Below are positions 1-8,327 of a stretch of 32,826 bases of DNA, one piece after another (the stretch's first letter is position 1; every line of letters begins with the position of its first letter). The position numbers and the translations under genes were made by a program. The stretch is taken from NCBI GenBank assembly GCA_020723505.1, contig DYIT01000040.1:1-32826 (forward strand), read 5' to 3'. A model generated the notes under the pieces. The model made no database searches. It saw only the letters and a list, made by a program, of their open reading frames with translations, and had not been told where the DNA came from. This DNA is from Candidatus Kuenenia stuttgartensis (GTDB lineage Bacteria; Planctomycetota; JAKEIC01; DYIT01).

Positions 1-917
1 TGGCGCGCACGGCGGGAAAGCTCGCCGAAACGCAGAAGAAAGCCGCGGCCGACGCCAAGGCCGCCAAACCCTCGCAGAAGCTCGCAGAGGCGGGCAAATC
101 CGCTGCTGCCCTGCTTTCAGCGCTCAAGGCCCACGCCGACAACGCCCGGAAGCTCGCTGCCGAGACGGCCGAATGCGTGCCTGAGCCCGCGAGGGCGACC
201 GGCAAGGCCGACAAGGCCCTGGGGACCGCGGTGGAGGTGCTCGCAGCCGCCGACAAGGCGCAGGCTTCGAACGATTTGCCCGCGTCCAGGGAATCGGCCT
301 CCAAGGCGGCCGAACTCGTCGCTCAGACCGCGGCCCTGCTCGACAAGCTCAGGGAGGACATGAAAGACATGTACGGCAGGTACATCCTGCTTCACGATTC
401 AGCTCCAGGGGCGGAGGACATGAAGGCGATATCGCTGTTCGAGATTGCGTCGCTCATAGAGAAGCTCGGACCCAAGAGGGCGGTGGTCATTCTCGACACG
501 TCCTTCGCTCCGGCGAAAGGGCCGAGGTCCAGGGGCTTGGTCGGCGGCGGAGTCCCGCCCATGGCCCTGGACAATGCGCACCTCGCGGACATGAAGCGCG
601 GAGAGGAGTGGTGCGTCTGCGGGGCGTCCGAATCCGGGCAGTTCGCGGCCGAGGTCGAATCCGGGGCCGGGGGCATGTTCACGGTCACGGTTGTCGAAGG
701 GTTCAAGGGAAAGGCGGACGCGGACGGGGACGGCAAGCTGACGTGGCAGGAAATCAGCGCATACGCGCTGGCAAGGGCCGAAGCTTCGTCCTCGGCCGAG
801 AAGCCGCAGAAGCCCGTGTTCCTGGGGCCCGATGGCATGGAGGCTTTCGCGTTCAGGGCCAAGGCCTCCGGCAAGCCTGCCGAAGGCAAATCCGGGGGCG
901 ACGGGGGGAAACAGTAA
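1..917 (+). CDS. Partial protein: Ala-rich coiled coil joined to the C-terminal half of a caspase-like domain
   Basis: The frame is open from base 3 to the TAA at 915-917, so the true start lies outside the window. About 115 codons are Ala/Lys/Glu-rich and look like a long helix or coiled coil. From about 370 the protein resembles the second half of bacterial caspase-like (peptidase C14) domains: a YILLHD segment, a strand reading VVILDTSFA, then CGASESGQ, GGMFTVTVVEGFKG and an EF-hand-like loop DADGDGKLTWQE (717-752). In active members the strand is expected to read D-x-C; here the third position is TCC, serine, at 501-503. The part that should carry the catalytic histidine (GHG) appears replaced by the helical region. 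I infer a non-proteolytic, possibly scaffolding, derivative. Domain identity is moderately sure. Confidence 0.72.
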   Translation, partial: ARTAGKLAETQKKAAADAKAAKPSQKLAEAGKSAAALLSALKAHADNARKLAAETAECVPEPARATGKADKALGTAVEVLAAADKAQASNDLPASRESASKAAELVAQTAALLDKLREDMKDMYGRYILLHDSAPGAEDMKAISLFEIASLIEKLGPKRAVVILDTSFAPAKGPRSRGLVGGGVPPMALDNAHLADMKRGEEWCVCGASESGQFAAEVESGAGGMFTVTVVEGFKGKADADGDGKLTWQEISAYALARAEASSSAEKPQKPVFLGPDGMEAFAFRAKASGKPAEGKSGGDGGKQ

Positions 918-922
918 ATTAG

Positions 923-960
923 AAAGTCAAAAGTCCAAAGTCCAAGGTCTAAGGTCGAAA
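923..960. repeat. Short degenerate AAGTCCA-type repeat
   Basis: Just after the caspase-like gene there are imperfect units of AAAGTC, AAAAGTCC, AAAGTCC, AAGGTCT and AAGGTC with a period of 7-8 bases. No function can be assigned. It resembles low-complexity intergenic motifs met in many bacterial genomes. Confidence 0.5.
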
Positions 961-1067
961 GCCGCGAGCGTGAACCCGCGGGAGTGCGTGGCAGTGTAAC
1001 CGAAGATAACCGACTTACATGCGGGATTGCGGGGCGCGACCCGCGGTTTTCTAGTGGAGAACAGTAA

Positions 1068-3386
1068 ATGAAGCGTCTTCAGACGATTCTGCTGGCAGCC
1101 GCCCTGGCGGCATGCGTTTTCAACGGCGGATGCGGCCTTGCGGGCCTCGGATCCACGGCAGGCGCGATCTATGCCCTGATAAGCATGTCGGAGGAGGAGG
1201 AGGAAGAGACGCCTCCGCCCGTGGTCACGATCCATCATGCGACGGTGGCCGCGAACGGCCCTGCAGGCGGGCGCATCACCGCGCTTGCGTGCGACAGCAC
1301 GCAGACCCCGGACCACCTGTACGCGGGGACCTTCAGGGCGGGCATCCTGAAGAGCACGGACGACGGCGCTACCTGGGCTCTGCAGACCGCGGGGTTCAAC
1401 CGCGATCTCACGGTGACGGACGTGGCCATCGATCCCGCGTCGCCGCTCACTGTCTTCGCCTCCACGGGCAGGCCGTACGCGGGCGGGGTGTTCGTAACGG
1501 TGAACGGCGGCACGCTCTGGACCCAGCGCAACCAGGGACTGCTGCACGTGGACGTGCGCTGTCTCGCGGCGCCGGCAACGGGGACAGTCTACGCCGGAAC
1601 GGGCGGCTCGGGCCTCTTCTCGGGCGCCGTAGCGGCAGGGGGAGTGATAACCTGGACCCAGGCGGGATCGACGGGGCTCAACAACCTGGCAATCACCGAC
1701 GTGGCGATTGCGGGGACCAACGTCATCGTCGCGACCGAAGGAGGGGTGTTCAACCACGACAACTCCGCAGCGCCGGCCCCCGCGGCATGGACGTGGACTG
1801 CCGTCAATTCCGGGCTGGCCACGCTCGACATCACGGTGCTCGAGGTCCAGGGCAACGACCTCTGGGCCGGAACGAACGGGGGAGGCGTATACTACGCCGA
1901 CATCACCGGTCTTCCGGCCACGTGGACCTGGACGCTCCTCACGTCCCCGGGCGACCCGACCATCAACGACATCGAGGTTGATCCCGCGGATCCCCTGGAC
2001 ATCTACGTCTCGACGCCGAGCGGCATTTACATCTCGGACGACGGCGGGACGAGCTGGGGAACGCCGACGACCGACCCCTCCGATTCGTCGATAACGAGGA
2101 TACTCATGAATCCCGCCGCGTCCTCGACGATGTACGCCTCGGGATACTCGGGCGGTTTTTTCGGCAGCACCGACTCGGCCGACACGTGGACCGTTTCCAA
2201 TACGGGGATAATCGCGGGCGATTTCGCTGCCCTGGCCGTGGATCCGGCAAGCGCCGTCAGCGCGACAGTATATCTCGGCTACTGGGCGAGGACGGCGGAC
2301 GGATCGTCCACGGGCGCATACAAGTCCACGGATGGCGGCGGAACATGGACGAACATAAGCAGCCTCTCGCCGCTTGCGGGCGGAGACATCAGGACCATGC
2401 GCGTGGATCCCGTGACGACCGCGACCGTTTACGCCGCGACCGACGGGGGCGGCGTATACAAGTCCGTGACCGGAGGATCAACGTGGGCCCAGGCCAACGT
2501 CGGGCTGGGCAGCCTCGAGACGTACGCGCTGGCTATTGACGCGGCGACTCCCAACAACCTGTACGCAGGCACCGCCCTCGGGATATACCGGTCCACGGAC
2601 GGCGCCGGCCTCTGGACAGCGGCGACCACGCAGCCGCCCGCCGGATGGGCGACGCTCACCCTGTCCGGAGTCTCGGGCATCTTCCTGGACGGCGAAGTCG
2701 TGACGTCATCGGGCGGGGCTACCGGGTCCATCTATGCAGGCGGCGGCACTGCGACGCTTCTGGTCGAGAGCCTGACCGGGCAGTTCCAGGCGGCCGAGAC
2801 GCTGACCGGGGGCACGAGCACCGCTACCGCGACAATCAGCACCGCCAACCTGCGCTACGCGTTCACATCGATTACCGTTGATCCCGCGGCCCCGGCAGTG
2901 GTCTGGTGCACGGTCAGGGGACCCAGGGGAGGGGTCTACAGGAGCGCTGATTCGGGGGCCACATGGGCTCTCACGGCCGGCCAGCCCGGCACCGAGGTCA
3001 CGTGCTTCTCCGCGGACCCTGTGTCGGCCACGACTTATTACGCCGGAACCTCCAACGGGGCATGGCGCACCGTGGATTCCGGGGCCAACTGGACGGCCAT
3101 CACCAGCGGAATGGGATCCGTCGAAATCTACGACATCATTCAGGACGGCCGCAGGGCCGCACAGACAATCTACTACGTCTTCGCGGCAACGGCCTCCGGG
3201 CTGTTCAGGTCTTCGGACCGCGGTAGCAAGTGGGAAGAGGTCGTGGACAACGCGCCGGTCAATCCCGCGTTGCCCGGCCTCAACGCGCTCATGAAGCTCG
3301 GATTGGATCCGATTGCGGGCAACGAGGACGTCCTCTACGCCGCGACCGGCGGAAGAGGCGCGGTGAAACTGACGATTCTGGACTGA
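1068..3386 (+). CDS. BNR/Asp-box repeat beta-propeller lipoprotein
   Basis: A 772-residue exported protein. The start has an SD GGAGA at 1056-1060. The signal peptide ends in a lipobox LAAC (Cys16), so it is probably lipid-anchored; an acidic linker of seven glutamates and one serine, then prolines, follows near residue 45. The mature part has at least nine Asp-box-like motifs of the form S-x-D-x-G-x-T-W (for example STDDGATW, SDDGGTSW, STDGGGTW, SADSGATW, TVDSGANW), each usually followed by a DPA...YAGT strand, as in sortilin/BNR beta-propellers. Between about residues 520 and 600 a different module interrupts the propeller, with two SGGATG/GGTSTAT-type units. Substrate and partner are unknown. 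It has no close neighbour on the same strand, so it may be transcribed alone. Confidence 0.85.
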   Translation: MKRLQTILLAAALAACVFNGGCGLAGLGSTAGAIYALISMSEEEEEETPPPVVTIHHATVAANGPAGGRITALACDSTQTPDHLYAGTFRAGILKSTDDGATWALQTAGFNRDLTVTDVAIDPASPLTVFASTGRPYAGGVFVTVNGGTLWTQRNQGLLHVDVRCLAAPATGTVYAGTGGSGLFSGAVAAGGVITWTQAGSTGLNNLAITDVAIAGTNVIVATEGGVFNHDNSAAPAPAAWTWTAVNSGLATLDITVLEVQGNDLWAGTNGGGVYYADITGLPATWTWTLLTSPGDPTINDIEVDPADPLDIYVSTPSGIYISDDGGTSWGTPTTDPSDSSITRILMNPAASSTMYASGYSGGFFGSTDSADTWTVSNTGIIAGDFAALAVDPASAVSATVYLGYWARTADGSSTGAYKSTDGGGTWTNISSLSPLAGGDIRTMRVDPVTTATVYAATDGGGVYKSVTGGSTWAQANVGLGSLETYALAIDAATPNNLYAGTALGIYRSTDGAGLWTAATTQPPAGWATLTLSGVSGIFLDGEVVTSSGGATGSIYAGGGTATLLVESLTGQFQAAETLTGGTSTATATISTANLRYAFTSITVDPAAPAVVWCTVRGPRGGVYRSADSGATWALTAGQPGTEVTCFSADPVSATTYYAGTSNGAWRTVDSGANWTAITSGMGSVEIYDIIQDGRRAAQTIYYVFAATASGLFRSSDRGSKWEEVVDNAPVNPALPGLNALMKLGLDPIAGNEDVLYAATGGRGAVKLTILD

Positions 3387-3676
3387 CCGTCAGCGCGCAG
3401 GCCCGTGGACAGTACGTTTGTGCGTTGGTGAGTTGATGTCTACGCGATGGCGGAGTAAAACCCGCCGAAGTCCTTGCCAGAAGATGTGGACGAAGGCGGG
3501 GCGGGCGTTAGCCCGCGGCAATGCCTGAATCGGCGAAGTCATCGGCAAGTTCAACGAAGTCTGGCAATCGCCGCCCTGGGAAGCAAGTCTTGCCCGGCGG
3601 CTCCCACAGGATGATCCGCGCCGTAGCAGGATGCATTATCCCGCGGTGAGGGGGAAAATGGGATAATGGCAACCGC
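3387..3676. other. Intergenic region with two small hairpins before the ABC importer operon
   Basis: No gene is seen here. A 6-bp perfect hairpin (GCGGGC/GCCCGC, loop GTTA) lies at 3501-3516. A 9-bp perfect inverted repeat, CATTATCCC at 3634-3642 and GGGATAATG at 3660-3668, lies 8 bases upstream of the permease start. I looked for a cobalamin riboswitch, which would suit the operon. There is GGGAA-like and CCACAGG-like sequence at 3577-3620, but not the full B12-box pattern, so I do not call one. Confidence 0.4.
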
Positions 3677-4702
3677 ATGTTTTTATCGATGAAAAAAGCC
3701 GCTGGTATACTTGCCGGGCTTGCATTGTGCGCCGCGGCTGCGGCGCTGCTCGGGGTCTGGTTCGGGTCTGGGAGCCTTGCGGCCGGCGACAAGTTCGCGG
3801 CGCTGCTTGACCCCTGCGGGGAATCCACGGCGCATTCCATCATCTGGACCCTCCGCATGCCCAGGGTGCTCCTGGCGCTGCTCGTGGGGGGCGGGCTTGC
3901 GGCCTCGGGATGCGTGTTCCAGGGAATGCTCAGGAACCCGCTCGCGGACCCGTACACTCTGGGCGTATCCGGCGGCGCGGCGCTTGGTGCGGCGCTGGCA
4001 ATCATGGCAGGGCTCGGTCGGATGGCGGACGCCGCGGCCGTGCCTTTCTTCGCCTTCGCCGGCGCGCTGATTTCGCTCGTTCTGGTGTATGCGGCGTCGT
4101 CGAGGCGCGGATTCACGCCGTCGGCCCTCATTCTCGGCGGGATGGTGCTCAACTTCCTGCTATCCTCAGTGATTTACCTCCTGTTCGCGTTCGCGAAGTC
4201 CTCGGAAATCCACGGCGCAATGAACTGGCTCATGGGGGACCTGGGTTCGGCTCCGGCGGCGGCCCTGCCTGCGGCCGGGGCGATGACGCTTGCAGGATTC
4301 TGCGTCTTCATGTGGTTCTCGCGGGACCTGAACACGCTTTCATTCGGGGACGAAAAGGCGCGGAACCTCGGCACCCCCCCGGCGACCGCGAGGAGATTCC
4401 TGTTCCTTTCGGCCTCGCTCGTCACCGGCGCATGCGTGGCGTCCGCGGGCATCATCGGATTCGTGGGCCTCATAATCCCCCACGTCCTGAGGCGCGTCGC
4501 CGGACCCGACCACCGGGTTCTCCTCCCGGCCTCCCTCCTCGGCGGAGCGGCGTTTCTCGCGCTCTCGGACCTGCTAGCGAGGTCAATCCCGAATTCCATC
4601 TCCTTCCCGGAGTTTCCGGTCGGAGTGGTCACCGGCATCGCAGGGGGGCTGTTCCTTCTAGTCCTGCTCTTCTCCGGCCGGACGGACAGGTTCTTCTCAT
4701 GA
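3677..4702 (+). CDS. FecCD/BtuC-family ABC importer permease
   Basis: A 341-residue, very hydrophobic protein of the usual length for permeases that import cobalamin, heme or ferric siderophores. Family hallmarks are visible: RMPRVLLALLVGGGLAASG then QGMLRNPLADPYTLGVSGGA in the first third, GFVGLIIPHVLRR near residue 260, and a C-terminal PEFPVGVVTGIAGG segment. About nine or ten membrane helices are expected. The start is uncertain because no good SD sits before ATG 3677; ATG 3689 is an alternative. The stop overlaps the ATPase start in an ATGA junction at 4699-4702, so the two are translationally coupled. The substrate-binding protein is not in this window, so cobalamin and siderophore cannot be told apart. 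Confidence 0.9.
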   Translation: MFLSMKKAAGILAGLALCAAAAALLGVWFGSGSLAAGDKFAALLDPCGESTAHSIIWTLRMPRVLLALLVGGGLAASGCVFQGMLRNPLADPYTLGVSGGAALGAALAIMAGLGRMADAAAVPFFAFAGALISLVLVYAASSRRGFTPSALILGGMVLNFLLSSVIYLLFAFAKSSEIHGAMNWLMGDLGSAPAAALPAAGAMTLAGFCVFMWFSRDLNTLSFGDEKARNLGTPPATARRFLFLSASLVTGACVASAGIIGFVGLIIPHVLRRVAGPDHRVLLPASLLGGAAFLALSDLLARSIPNSISFPEFPVGVVTGIAGGLFLLVLLFSGRTDRFFS

Positions 4703-5979
4703 ACGTCATCGAAGTGGACCGGGCATGCGCGGGATACGGCGGCGAACCCGTGCTCAGGGACATAAGCCTCTCCCTGAAGGAGGGCGACCTTGCGGGGCTT
4801 TTGGGCCCGAACGGGTCGGGGAAGAGCACGCTATTCAGGATGCTCGGCGGGGCGCTCAAGCCCTCGTCCGGAGGTGTTCGCGTCATGGGGAGAGACGTAT
4901 CCTCCTTCGGCGCCTCCGAGCTCGGGAGAATCATGGCCGTGCTTCCGCAGTTCACGGACGAGCCGTTCGGGTTCAGCGCGTTCGAGGCCGCATGCATGGG
5001 CAGGTACCCCCACTCGGGAAGGTTTTCGGCGCTTTCGGCCCGGGACATAGAGGCCGTCGAGGAGGCCATGGCTTTAGTGGACGTGATTCATCTCAGGGGC
5101 AGGCTCATGAACACGCTCAGCGGCGGCGAAAGAAGGCGCGTGCTGCTTGCGCAGGCGCTGGCGCAGGAGCCGAAGATACTGCTGCTCGACGAGCCCTCCG
5201 CCCACCTCGACGTGCAGCATCAGGTCGAGCTTTTCGAGCTTCTCTGCAAGGTGAACGAACGGGGAATCACTGTGCTTGCGATACTGCACGACCTGAACCT
5301 CGCCGCGCAGTACCTGAGGAGGATTCTTTTCCTGAAGCAGGGGGCGATCATCGCGGACGGGCCTCCCGCGGAAGTCGTGAACGGCCGTCTCATCGAGAGC
5401 GCGTTCGGAATCAGGCTGGACGTGCTCGTCCGGGAAGGCACGGACAAGCCGAGCGTTCTCTACTCGAGAGCCGGGACGTCGGGGCCTGCGCAGGCCCCAA
5501 TCAGGATTCACGTCATCTGCGGCGGCGGCACGGGACGGGGAATCATGGGCATGCTCGCGCAGCAGGGGCACGAGCTGTCCGCGGGCGTCCTCAACCGCGG
5601 CGATTCGGACGAGGTGTTCGCGAGGAACATCGGGGCGGCGGTGGTCCAGGCCCCGCCGTTCTCGGCCATTCCCGAGGAAGCGCACGCGGAGAACCTGCGG
5701 CTCCTGCGCGGGGCCAATCTGGTCATCCTCTGCCCGGTGCCGGTGGGGCCCGGCAACCTGAGGAACCTCGAGGCCGTCCGGGCCTCGCAGGCTGGCGGGG
5801 CGGCAATCGCGGTCCTAGAGGAGGCCGCCATATCGGACCATGCGGGAGGGGAAGCGACGAGGATTCTCAGGGAAATCCTGAACAACGGAGCTGCCCGGTT
5901 CGCGACGAAATCAGCGCTCGCGGATTACGTCCGGACGATTTCTCCCCGCCGGGAGTGCCAAGGGGCCGTTAAGAATTAA
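4699..5979 (+). CDS. ABC importer ATPase (cobalamin/siderophore type) with extra C-terminal domain
   Basis: A 426-residue protein whose ATG overlaps the permease stop (ATGA). Residues 1-255 are a complete ABC ATPase: Walker A GPNGSGKST (36-44), Q-loop Gln84, signature LSGGE (140-144), Walker B ILLLDEP (160-166) and H-loop His197. Typical BtuD/FecE proteins end near 260 residues. This one continues for about 165 residues with a Rossmann-like module beginning IHVICGGGTGRGIMGML, then GVLNRGDSDEVFAR, PFSAIPEEA and CPVPVGPGNLRNLEA. I recall similar tails on some corrinoid or heme importer ATPases of anaerobes, where they are of unknown, possibly ligand-sensing, function; that recollection was not checked. 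With the permease it forms the membrane part of one importer. Confidence 0.88.
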   Translation: MNVIEVDRACAGYGGEPVLRDISLSLKEGDLAGLLGPNGSGKSTLFRMLGGALKPSSGGVRVMGRDVSSFGASELGRIMAVLPQFTDEPFGFSAFEAACMGRYPHSGRFSALSARDIEAVEEAMALVDVIHLRGRLMNTLSGGERRRVLLAQALAQEPKILLLDEPSAHLDVQHQVELFELLCKVNERGITVLAILHDLNLAAQYLRRILFLKQGAIIADGPPAEVVNGRLIESAFGIRLDVLVREGTDKPSVLYSRAGTSGPAQAPIRIHVICGGGTGRGIMGMLAQQGHELSAGVLNRGDSDEVFARNIGAAVVQAPPFSAIPEEAHAENLRLLRGANLVILCPVPVGPGNLRNLEAVRASQAGGAAIAVLEEAAISDHAGGEATRILREILNNGAARFATKSALADYVRTISPRRECQGAVKN

Positions 5980-6071
5980 CAAGTAACTCACAATCGATTC
6001 GGCCGAAAAACCATTCTGGCGTGATACCATGATGGGACTATCCAAGTCGAAAGCGGCCACAATACACACTC

Positions 6072-6096
6072 GTCATTCCGGCGAAAGCCGGAATCC
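6072..6096 (+). repeat. GNRA-hairpin dispersed repeat, copy 1
   Basis: The core TTCCGGC-GAAA-GCCGGAA has a perfect 7-bp stem and a GAAA tetraloop, within GTCATTCC...GGAATCC. Four other copies lie at 11056-11080, 14262-14286, 23244-23268 (reverse) and 23433-23457. It is a REP-like intergenic element. Confidence 0.85.
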
Positions 6097-6163
6097 GGGT
6101 TTTTCGCCCCAAACCACTTGCCCGGCCCTGGTATATCTATTACATTTATTCTTAGTCACTTAG

Positions 6164-6317
6164 TTGTAAATTGTTGTAGACATTGAAAGAATTCGCAGAA
6201 AGGCACGCGCGGAGCCCCTAAGGACACGCGAGGCGCGTTCCTTCAGGGCGGAGCGCGTGATATAACCCGGGCGAGCCCGGACTGCATCCCTGTCTGGTTC
6301 CGGCTCGTCCGCGTTAT
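6164..6317 (+). repeat. Palindrome family 2, copy a (long form)
   Basis: The arms at 6262-6282 and 6297-6317 are an imperfect 21-bp inverted repeat with core CCCGGGCGAGCC/GGCTCGTCC. The loop begins TGCATCC, as in the copies near 9611 and 21539. The upstream 6164-6260 stretch (TTGTAGACATTGAAAG..., GCGCGTGA) is alignable with 9545-9595, so this copy and that one share a longer unit. Confidence 0.7.
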
Positions 6318-6400
6318 GGAGAGGCTGACGAAGGATTCGGGCGCTTGGCGGAATCATTATTGCGGTGATTGAAGGCGGACTCCGGTTCCCGTGTCGTTTT

Positions 6401-6477
6401 CCATGCGCGAAGCGCATGGTATAATCCGGACGAGCCGGAGAAATCCGACCTTTTCAGTTCCGGCTTGTCCGGATTAT
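6401..6477 (+). repeat. Perfect 8-bp hairpin plus palindrome family 2, copy b
   Basis: CCATGCGC/GCGCATGG (6401-6419) is followed by arms at 6420-6439 and 6458-6477 (TATAATCCGGACGAGCCGG against CCGGCTTGTCCGGATTAT). The right arm ends one base before the GAGGGG ribosome-binding site of the next gene, so folding of the RNA could affect its translation. Confidence 0.7.
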
Positions 6478-6485
6478 GAGGGGAT

Positions 6486-6911
6486 ATGAAGCGCGAGCTC
6501 CGGTACCGCTGGAAGGAAATCGAGCATTCGATTGACCAGGAGAAACTGGACAGGCTTGCCGCGGATTTCGAGACGGACTTCTTCGAGGACGTGCTCGCGA
6601 AGAATCCGATGCACGTGCCCGCGCTGATATCGCTGGGCGAGCTCTACACCAAGAACGGCCGCGTCGACGAGGGCCTGGCGATAGACATGAAGCTGTCCTC
6701 GCTCTTCCCGTACGAACCCGTGATTCACTACAACCTGGCATGCAGCCTGGCCCTGGCGGGGAGGACCGGTGAGGCGGTCGAAATGCTGCGGAAGTCAATC
6801 AACCTCGGCTACGACGACTTCGAAGCGATGCAGAACGACGCCGACCTCGCGAGCGTCAGGGACCACCCGAAATACATCGAGCTGCTGCTCAACCTCAAGA
6901 ACTCCGCGTAG
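6486..6911 (+). CDS. TPR-repeat protein
   Basis: A 141-residue soluble protein without a signal peptide. Residues 38-105 hold two tetratricopeptide units (PALISLGELYTKNGRVDEGLAI and IHYNLACSLALAGRTGEAVEML); the tail LGYDDFEAMQNDADLASVRDHPKY is the degenerate last unit common in short bacterial TPR proteins. The family mediates protein-protein contacts; the partner is unknown. The SD GAGGGG (6478-6483) is unusually close to the ATG and directly follows the right arm of a palindromic repeat. The gene is convergent with the minus-strand operon that ends at 6976. Confidence 0.85.
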   Translation: MKRELRYRWKEIEHSIDQEKLDRLAADFETDFFEDVLAKNPMHVPALISLGELYTKNGRVDEGLAIDMKLSSLFPYEPVIHYNLACSLALAGRTGEAVEMLRKSINLGYDDFEAMQNDADLASVRDHPKYIELLLNLKNSA

Positions 6912-6973
6912 CGGCTCAAGACGTGGGAGCCGCCGGAACATCCTCGAATTCCAAGGCGGCGATTCCCGCCGCC
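6911..6973. terminator. Two hairpins between convergent genes
   Basis: GCGGCTC/GAGCCGC (6911-6933) starts on the last base of the TPR stop codon, and GGCGGC/GCCGCC (6955-6973) lies just past the stop of the opposing gene. Neither has a T-tract, so termination here is an inference from position. Confidence 0.35.
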
Positions 6974-6975
6974 TG

Positions 6976-7461
6976 CTATTCCTTCACTTCCTCGTAGACG
7001 ACTTCGTTCGTCTGTTTTATCTCCACGAGCTTGTACTTCTTTCCCGAGGCCGTGGTGAAGACCTCCCCCTCGCGGTAGGTCTTCCCGTTGATGATGGCCA
7101 CGCGTTCCGAGGCTTCGGGAGTCCAGATTGTGCCCGACACGATGATTTCCTTGGCAGGCTTGTCATCCTTGCCGGCCGTCTCGTCCTTGCGCACGGCAGG
7201 CAGGCTCAATTCCTTGTGCGTGAAGGTTCCGGAGTCGAAATCGTACGCATAGACCGAAGGCGGATTGGAAGCCAGGCTCCAGACGTAGATCTGTTTCCCG
7301 CTCGAATCCGACGAGATGAAATCCCCCGTGTTTCCGCGGCAGATTCCGCCCGCGGAGGCTTCCCTCGCCCCGAACGGGGAAGCGAAGAGAAGGGCGAGCG
7401 CCGCGCCCGCGGCCGCCGCCGTAAGAATCGCTCCGAATTTCCCGAGTCTTGCCGCTGTCAT
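6976..7461 (-). CDS. Small membrane-anchored protein with a PilP/GspB-like C-terminal domain
   Basis: The start is ATG 7461, preceded by a strong SD AAGGAGGT at ideal spacing; an in-frame ATG 17 codons further up has no such site. The 161-residue product has one hydrophobic segment (about residues 9-31, Ala-rich), then a linker, then a C-terminal part reading IIVSGTIWTPEASERVAIING, KTYREGE and YKLVEIKQTNEVVY. That pattern (a rebuilt 'INGK...GE...V.I....V' beta fold) recalls the periplasmic domains of type IV pilus/type II secretion proteins such as PilP and GspB/C. It is the last gene of the minus operon, 47 bases after the kinase. A role in lipid metabolism is not indicated. The family call is tentative. 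Confidence 0.6.
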   Translation of the reverse strand: MTAARLGKFGAILTAAAAGAALALLFASPFGAREASAGGICRGNTGDFISSDSSGKQIYVWSLASNPPSVYAYDFDSGTFTHKELSLPAVRKDETAGKDDKPAKEIIVSGTIWTPEASERVAIINGKTYREGEVFTTASGKKYKLVEIKQTNEVVYEEVKE

Positions 7462-7508
7462 GTCGACCTCCTTTTTAATCCGCGTGTTCCGGCTTGTCCG
7501 GGCCAAGC

Positions 7509-8327
7509 TCAAGCCTGCTCGCTGGAGATTGCCGTGCCGCCATTGTACTTCCCCAGGACAGCGAGACGGACCGCGTCTGCGTCGCGGCCGTTGACTATCC
7601 TCACCTCGGCCTTCGGTATTTCGCGGGCGAGCTTCAGGAGCTTCTCCACCTTCTCGAACATCCCCCCGGTCACGTCCACGCCCGTCACCTGCCGAAGATC
7701 CTCCTTCATGGATTCGAACATGGAGGGGGTGATCGTCCTTATCGGCGACGCTCCCGGCGCATGCGCTTCTTCGGCATGCCTGAACACGCCGTCCACGTCC
7801 GTCAGCACCACCACCCTTGCGGGGCCGAACTTCGCCGCAAGGTGGGCGAAGAGCGATTCCGTAGACACGATGGTGAACCCGAAGCTCCGGTCCAGGACTG
7901 CGTCGCCCCAGATGACGGGGATGCGTCCGAACCTGAGAAGCGCGGCTATCGGACTCGTCTCGAACACCGCTATCCTTCCGGATTCCGCCACGAGGCAGGA
8001 CGAAGGCTGTATCGGGTACAGCTTGAGCCCCTTGGCGGCGAAGGCGGCAAGGATTTTACCGTTCAGCTCCTCCATCCATCCGCGGGTAATCTGGAATCCG
8101 TCGAATCCCCATTTCGGGTGGATTCCCGACTTCACCTCGTACCTCCTGGCCGGGAAATGGCCGAAGGACCCTCCGCCGTGCCCCAGGAGCAGCTGGATCC
8201 CCCCCTCGTCGGCCGCGGCCTTGAGCGCCTGCGCGGCGTCCGCCAGCGCCGCCGGCCTCAGCGTCGCCTCCTTCTCCTTGTCCGTGGCCACCGCCCCGCC
8301 AATCTTCACGAATACGAGATCAGGCAA
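7509..8327 (-). CDS. Isopentenyl phosphate kinase (amino acid kinase fold)
   Basis: A 272-residue amino-acid-kinase-fold protein. It opens with VFVKIGGAV, has the GHGGGSFGH loop (49-57), whose His57 is the residue that sets isopentenyl phosphate kinases apart, then VVVLTDVDGVF and VTGGMFEKV near the ATP and substrate site. IPK phosphorylates isopentenyl phosphate to isopentenyl diphosphate in archaeal-type mevalonate routes. The start is a TTG at 8327 with a good SD, GGAGG, six bases upstream; it overlaps the end of the preceding dehydratase subunit by 8 bases. That partner acts upstream in the same route, which supports the call. An unrelated phosphonate or carbamate kinase-like role is less likely. 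Confidence 0.85.
   Translation of the reverse strand: MPDLVFVKIGGAVATDKEKEATLRPAALADAAQALKAAADEGGIQLLLGHGGGSFGHFPARRYEVKSGIHPKWGFDGFQITRGWMEELNGKILAAFAAKGLKLYPIQPSSCLVAESGRIAVFETSPIAALLRFGRIPVIWGDAVLDRSFGFTIVSTESLFAHLAAKFGPARVVVLTDVDGVFRHAEEAHAPGASPIRTITPSMFESMKEDLRQVTGVDVTGGMFEKVEKLLKLAREIPKAEVRIVNGRDADAVRLAVLGKYNGGTAISSEQA

Larger units (their letters stand above)
5980..6485. other. 506-base intergenic region made largely of palindromic repeats
   Basis: No coding sequence is supported. The region holds one GNRA-loop hairpin repeat (6072-6096), two copies of a second palindrome family (6262-6317 and 6420-6477) and an 8-bp perfect hairpin CCATGCGC-GAA-GCGCATGG at 6401-6419. An AT-rich stretch lies at 6130-6185. 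The last palindrome runs directly into the ribosome-binding site of the TPR gene. Confidence 0.6.

Noticed and set aside
3560-3676. Cobalamin riboswitch before the ABC importer
   Set aside because: Only fragments of the expected motifs are present; the conserved B12-box core cannot be traced.
3910-4698. Upstream extension of the ABC ATPase frame
   Set aside because: It overlaps the permease in another frame; the ATGA junction at 4699 gives the right N-terminus for an ABC ATPase.
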